Shown in pieces: positions 57,886-64,000 of a DNA stretch of 64,000 nucleotides. Position 1 is the stretch's first letter, and each line of letters starts with the position of its first letter. The notes beneath the pieces are model-generated. The model saw only the letters and a list, made by a program, of their open reading frames with translations. It was not told where the DNA came from and did no database searches. This DNA comes from Eulemur rufifrons (taxonomy: Eukaryota; Chordata; Mammalia; Primates; Lemuridae): assembly GCF_041146395.1 (NCBI RefSeq), contig NC_091012.1, positions 15,428,193-15,492,192 on the forward strand, written 5' to 3'. The position numbers and the translations under genes were made by a program.

Positions 57886-58555
57886 ATTAAATATGAAATG
57901 TCAGATTTCAAATCAAAAGTGTAGTGTATTATATCTCAAACAAGAAGCAGTACAATTAATCAAAGTACATGCCTAAACTATCGACACAGTTTTGCCATCT
58001 TAACGGTAGCTTGTTTATGCCAGCAGCAAAGCAGCCTGGACAGCGAGTGCTGATGAAATAATGAAAGGCATTTCCCATAGCTTGTTGAGAATTGGATATT
58101 TTTCCTTGCAAGAAATGGTCCAAAGCCTGGATGAGTGGTAGTCTGGTGAATACGGTAGATGACAGAGAGTTTCCACGTCCAGCCTTTGTAGTTTGAGCAG
58201 CATTGTTTGTGCAACATGTGGTCAAGCACTGTCTTGCAAGAGGATTGGCCTGTCTCTATTGACCAATCTCGGCTGCTGCATCCTCGTCATTTCATCCAAC
58301 TGGTTGTAGTAGACATCGCTATAATCCATTGACCAGGTTTCATGAAGCTGTGGATAGTACATGAAGATAGTGGATAGTGGATAGTACCAGTGGACCATTT
58401 CTAAACCGTATTGTTATGTGTGATGAAAAATGGATTATTTTTGACAATTGCGAGCATTCAGCACAATGGTTGGATAAAGATGAAGTACCAAAACACAGTC
58501 CAAAACCAAATATTCATCAAAAAAAGCTAATGGTGTCTGGTGGTCCAGTGCTGGT
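57886..58555 (-). mobile_element. mariner transposon with internal inversion (copy C)
   Basis: 57886 to about 58360 is the 3' half of the mariner in reverse, starting with the terminal attaaatatgaaatg. From about 58390 to 58555 the next internal part appears in forward orientation (VMCDEKWIIFDNCEHSAQWLDK-region, cut here to its motif CDEKW, then HSPKPNIHQKKLMVSGG). The two parts meet at neighbouring points of the intact element (...ctggt | tatcc...), as expected for a simple inversion of about 165 bp. The 5' third is missing. Here the first catalytic Asp (CDE) is retained, unlike in copy B. Confidence 0.85.
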
Positions 58556-58562
58556 CCTTGGC

Positions 58563-58858
58563 TAGTAGGTGCATCACTACAATATCTGCCTCCATCTTCA
58601 CATGGCCATCTTTCTTCATTGTTTGTGGCTCTATACCTCTCTTTCCTTATGAGGACAATAGTCATTAGGATTAGGGTCTGCCTAATCCACATGATCTCAT
58701 CTTAACTTGATTACATCTGTCAAGACTCTATTTTTTTAAAATTTTTGACATACACTTTATCAAGCAAAGACTCTATTTGGAAATAAGGTCACATTAACAG
58801 GCACTGCTAGCTGGGGACTTAACATATGTTTCTAGGGTTAACAGTTCAACCTACAACA
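58563..58858 (-). mobile_element. MLT1-type LTR fragment
   Basis: tgcatcactacaatatctgc, ccatcttcacatggccatct, ctcatcttaacttgattaca and agttcaacctacaaca show a reverse MLT1-type LTR tail. A short A/T-rich insert interrupts it near 58732-58770. Confidence 0.75.
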
Positions 58859-59672
<814 letters not shown>

Positions 59673-59689
59673 AAATAAGTAGGGAAAGG

Positions 59690-60525
59690 ATGAATTATTT
59701 AACCTTGAAGGTGGATAACCAATTTTTATAAACTCACTCCTTACACCAAAATAATTTCCAGAAGGATCAAAGTTCTCATGTAAACACCCCAAGAACCAAC
59801 CTCCCATATGGCTGCCCCTCTACTCCTGCCCTGTCCAGGCCATGAGTTCCAGAATTGGAAGCCATGGGCACCGGAAAGGAAGGTACTAAAAGGAAATGTA
59901 TGATATTTTTATAAACTTGAGTTGGGGAAGGCCATTCCAAACACAGAGGGCAGGGAGGGAGGAAAGGGATGAAGCCTGAAGCTGTACAGGAAAAAGGTGG
60001 CCAATTTAACTATATAACAACTAGAAACTGACACAGACAAACTTGGCAACAAATAAAGTTAAACTGCAAACAGCACATTGGGAAATGCATTTGCAATGTG
60101 TTTGATAATCAAAGGGCTAACATGTTTACTATACAAGAGCTCTCACACATCACTAAGCAAAAGCCAAACAACCAAGTTGAACAACAGATAAAGGTAAGAA
60201 CAGGCAATTCTTAGAAGACAGGTAGGAGTAATATGGTCCAGCGAAGGAACAAAAAGATGTTAGTCTTCAGTAATGACCAAAGAACCACATATAACAACAT
60301 TGAGAATCCATTTTCCCCCATCCTATTAGCAAACATTATGATGATTGATAAGACCCTTACTATTAGCACGAATAAAGATGGTGCCACCATTTTCGTAAAA
60401 AATTTTGCAAACTCTCTCAGAAATTTAAAAGTGAATGTCTTCTGTCCGAGCAACTCAAATTCTTAGCTTTGTCCTTTGAAACGTCTGTACAACCACAAAG
60501 ATGAGTAGACAAGAATGGTCATTGG
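59690..60525 (+). mobile_element. Old L1M 3' region, part 1
   Basis: aaactgcaaacagcacattg, gtgtttgataatcaaagggc, taacatgtttactatacaag and gaccaaagaaccacatataa are characteristic of the ORF2 end of old L1M elements. Confidence 0.6.
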
Positions 60526-60533
60526 AGCATTCT

Positions 60534-60698
60534 CTTTTTTTCTTTTTTATTTCAGCATATTACGGTGTACAAATATGTTTAGGTTACGTATACTGCACTT
60601 GCCCCACCCGAGTCAGAGCTTCGAGCCTGTCCATCCCCCAGACGGTGCGCACATGTACTCACCATCAAACTGGTTTTCACTGATCAACACTTAAGTAC
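60534..60698 (-). mobile_element. Very short L1 3' end insertion with TSD
   Basis: T run followed by tttcagcatattacggtgta and ggttacgtatactgcacttg, the same tail as the L1 at 49.17 kb. The 8-bp direct repeat agcattct lies at 60526-60533 and 60699-60706. Only about 165 bp were copied. Confidence 0.85.
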
Positions 60699-60706
60699 AG
60701 CATTCT

Positions 60707-60935
60707 TTAAAAATGACTAAAAGTCAGAAACAACATAGGTAAGCGGTGTAGCACATTATAATGCATCCATAAAATGGTTTACTGAAAGAATGAGGTGCAT
60801 GTCTCTGCACACTGCTAGGGAGAAACGTCCACAATATATATGTGTAAGTGAAAAGAGGAAGCCACAGGGCAATGTATATAGTATCATCCCATGTGTATGA
60901 CATGAACAAACTCTGCCTTTGAAGCACAGAAGCAT
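60707..60935 (+). mobile_element. Old L1M 3' region, part 2
   Basis: gcatccataaaatggtttac, gtctctgcacactgctaggg and agtatcatcccatgtgtatg continue the L1M interrupted by the short L1 insertion. Confidence 0.55.
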
Positions 60936-60961
60936 CAACCCAGCCTGTTAACTGTAGTTAC

Positions 60962-60988
60962 TGTGTGTGTGTGTGTGTGTGTGTGTGA
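60962..60988. repeat. (TG)n microsatellite
   Basis: Thirteen uninterrupted TG units. Confidence 0.95.
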
Positions 60989-62588
60989 CTGTTCAGTCTG
61001 CCTTAGTCTTGTCTGCAGTGTTTGAATGATTTTTCTTGGGGTAAGATTATTTTGGGGATCAGCAGAAAACAATGAAGTTGGCTGCAACTGAAGGGACACT
61101 GGCCTGGTCTGGCACCTCAGCCCATGCCCTGACGTAGGTCCAGGGGCCCTGCACTGTTTGCTCCCGTTCTCCAGCTGCAGGTCCCTCCTACAGGGCACCT
61201 AAGAAGAGGCGAAAGCTGCCCGCCCAGTGCAACGTGTCAGAGAACAGGACGCCGAGGGTCTCAGCTCCAGGGCCAGGCCCTGTTTGGTGACCTTGCTGGC
61301 TGAGATGCTCCCTCAAGCACCAAGCCACCCTCTCGCTCCTTGGATGGCTTCCCGACCTACCAGGCAGGTGGGCCTTTATTTTCCTGATGTCCTGGGGCAG
61401 ACAGACCTATCTGCAGACACACAGACAAGTGGTCACAGACTGACTTCCACACAGCTCGGCCTCACTGTGCAAACTGTGCTGGTTGTCCCGCTGCTCCCGG
61501 GCAAGGCGCGGCTCCTCCCCTCTCTCCCTCTCGGGGACTCAGCTCTCAGCGTGTCTGCCCGGGGGCCTCCTCCACTGCCCCTGCCCGCCCCCGCGGTGCC
61601 CCACGAGGAGCCCTGCTCTGATGTGACTGGGGGCAGCTCTCCAGGGAAGGCAGGAGCGGGAGAGCCTGCTGCGTCGCTCCCCCTCGCCTGAGGAGCAGCT
61701 CCTGCCCCTGTGCGTTTCCCTGAGGCCCCTTGCCGTGACTCTAGGGACAACGGGGAAGCTTAAGGAGCTGGAGGAATGTCTTGGGAAGGATGAGGCTGGT
61801 CTCGGTGCCGGCCCCGCTGGGTGCCCAACTTACCAACCGCAGCCCCTGTGAGGTACCACCTCGCCGGCACCAGCCAGCCGCCTGCTGGAGGGTGGATTAC
61901 ATTGGACCCCTTCCCCTCTGCAGCAGGCAGTAGGTTTTTCTTTCTGGAACAGAGATTTTTTTCTGCACGTGTACCTGCCCTCCCACCTGCCATGGTTTTG
62001 CCAAAAGTACCATCCATGGACGTCCCAAAGTCTTATTCCCCATCACATCCTCCCAACGAAGGCTCTACTGGACTGGATTTCAGGGATTTGCCTGGCTCTC
62101 CAGGGCGCCTCGTGGTATTGAACCAACAAGCCGAAGGGGGTCATCGTGTTGGCTGCGGGATGGGTCCTTATTATCCAGAGGAGAGAGAACTGCTGCCACA
62201 TCGTGAGGTCAGGGGAAAGTGTATGCCTGAGAGCCACAGCGTTTGGGGCAGCGCCTCCTAGTACTGCCGTGTGGAAAGGTCACATTTACTGGGGGATGAA
62301 CGACTGCAACCCCCTATGGACAGGGCCAGCAAGGGCCCAGCCCCTTCAGGAAGGAAGGCTTGGGTCACTGCGTCCTCATCAGCTGGGATGTTAGCTGAGG
62401 GCAAAGGGAACGTGAGAGGAAATGAAAAACTGAAAAACTCAAGCATGTCCTTTTGTCTAATTGCAGAAGTGAGGACTGCAGCAGTTGTGTGCGCTTTACT
62501 TCTTTGTTATTTCCTGCCTGCCTGTGTTTTATTTGCATTCCCAAATTTCCCTCCCTCCCCACCTTCCCTCCACTGTTTTACACTGGCT
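60989..62588. other. GC-rich unique stretch, no gene committed
   Basis: Two plus-strand frames are open: 61227-61691 (154 codons, Pro/Leu-rich) and 61821-62261 (146 codons). Minus-strand frames overlap both. The first contains no domain I recognise. The composition could simply yield long chance frames. No TATA box, splice pair or poly-A signal tied them into a transcript. Confidence 0.45.
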
Positions 62589-63003
62589 GCTATGGTTTGA
62601 ATGTGTACCCGAAGTTCACGTGTTGAAAACTCAATCCCCACGGCAGCAGTGTGGGGCTCTTAAGAGGTGATTAGGCCACGAGGGCTCTGCCTTCCCAAGT
62701 GGATTAACGCCATTATCATGGAAGGGGGTTAGTTATCATGGGAGTGGGTTCCTGATAAAGGGACAAGTTTGGCCTCTTTCCTTTCTCTGTCTCTGTCTCT
62801 CTGTCTCTCTGTCTCTCTCTTGTTCTTTTGCCCTTCTGCCTACCGCCATGGGACGACACAGTGATCTGGAGGCACTCGCCAGACTCGGGCCCCTTGACCC
62901 TGGACTTCCCAGTCTCCAGAACTGTAAGGGATAAATCCCTGTGGTCTAGAAATTACCCAGTCTCAGGTGTCCTGTTGTAGCAGCACAGAGCAAACTAAGA
63001 CAC
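62589..63003 (+). mobile_element. MST/THE1-type LTR
   Basis: tgctatggtttgaatgtgta, agaggtgattaggccacgag, ggctctgccttcccaagtgg, atcatgggagtgggttcctg and gagcaaactaagaca are the full MST/THE1 MaLR LTR order, solitary. Possible 5-6 bp target repeat cactgg on both sides. Confidence 0.88.
62784..62820. repeat. (TCTCTG)n-type microsatellite
   Basis: Pyrimidine-rich TCTCTG/TCTC run expanded within the LTR. Confidence 0.88.
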
Positions 63004-64000
63004 TGGTGATGTTGGTGGAAGGTAACTTTATAATTCATTCCACAGATTATTAGTTATCCACACAATATTATCAATGAACTAGAGACGGAACGATCATTAC
63101 CAAGAGATGAGTGAGGCTTTGAGTCTGTGCTGATGGGGAGAGAGTGTGTGTGCTTTTATTTGTTTGAAGGATGGTGGCATTATGGCAGGCAGGAGGTTGT
63201 TGCTGCTATTAATATCTGAAAGCGTAAGTAATGGATTGATATGTGTAAAGCGCTTGAAACAGCGTCCGGAACGTATAGTAAGTGTTTGCGATTAGTGCGT
63301 ATCATAGGAAGTGTACATATGGATGTGGAGGAGCCCAAGGGAGGACTGTGGTGCGTTCTGTGGTCTGGCTCCTCACCGTCCAACCCCACCTTCGTCTAGT
63401 GAGCCTTCTTCAACAGCAGACACTGGGCGGAGGAAAACTACACGTCCCTGGCTCCTTTGCGAGGAGCACTCGGTGCTGCCTCCCAGGATAGGGCCTATAT
63501 TGGACCAATGAGTTGCACTGGCACGTGACTCGGAAAGCAGAGTGAGGCGGAATCTGCTACTTCTGCTCTCTCTGCAAGTCACAGAGATGTGAGTTTCCAC
63601 GTGAAAGTGTGCCGTGTCTGCCGTGGTTACACTGCGAATAGCCTGACAACTTGGGGAAATATTTTTCTAGTATTCACCAAATACTGTGATCTGACTCAGC
63701 AAACAGGTCACACATGTCCTTGCTGAAGGTGTGAAGGGCCTTCTTCCACTTTTGTCTGTCTCGGTAAAGTAAATGAAAATAGCAACTATCGTTCCTGTCA
63801 GAACGGTAAGTGTTCATCACCTTCAAACATAGATTGGTCACACTTACAAGAGCTTGGCAAAAGCCACTAAAGCAAGCTGTGAGAATGCATTAGGTACATG
63901 GAATGTACACTAAAGAATATTTGCATTCTATTATTGGTTGTAAATTGTGTGGCATACACTTTATGTGAGTCAAAATTGTAATAAAGTTATGTGTGTATGT
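63004..64000. other. No gene; MIR tail at about 63210-63292
   Basis: gtgtaaagcgcttgaaacag and atagtaagtgtttgcgatta are a MIR 3' end in plus orientation. The remainder shows no supported feature to the window edge. Confidence 0.5.

Overview
The window looks like nuclear DNA of a primate, most likely a strepsirrhine (lemur or loris type). The full-length Alu copies carry a lemur-style extra linker between the two arms and a right arm reading 'gaggttgctgtgagctaggctgatgcc', and the youngest L1 copies share a 3' tail I associate with lemur L1. This assignment is an inference from repeats, not from a host gene. I found no intact protein-coding host gene, no RNA gene and no CRISPR array.

Region 1-34.2 kb is gene-poor. 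It holds old interspersed repeats (MIR, L2, MLT1-type LTRs, hAT-type fragments), one fairly young 5'-truncated L1 (6.9-8.3 kb), a 3' fragment of a mariner transposon (11.1 kb), two short minisatellites and a run of 23 C.

Region 34.3-41.5 kb is the most informative part. It contains five successive exons, plus the start of a sixth, that match the triple-helical domain of the collagen alpha-1(IV) chain (COL4A1), with splice sites and introns kept. The copy has lost several obligatory glycines, one codon and one base (a frameshift), and it stops abruptly inside the sixth exon. I read it as an unprocessed partial duplication of COL4A1 that has become a pseudogene.

Region 41.5-61 kb is dense in nested transposons: an old L1/HAL1-like element split by a nearly full-length dead mariner, an inverted L1 hit by a strepsirrhine Alu with a perfect 15-bp target duplication, further Alus, a younger L1, and an MLT1 LTR that is itself split by 1.6 kb of other sequence. 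A single olfactory receptor pseudogene (OR3A-like by eye) lies on the minus strand at 55.85-56.79 kb. A third, internally inverted mariner copy follows at 57.9-58.6 kb.

Region 61-64 kb is GC-richer, has two uncommitted open frames I could not assign, and ends with an MST/THE1-type LTR and MIR tail. No new functional system was found. The features worth follow-up are the COL4A1 partial duplication, the mariner family with an inverted copy, and the split MLT1.
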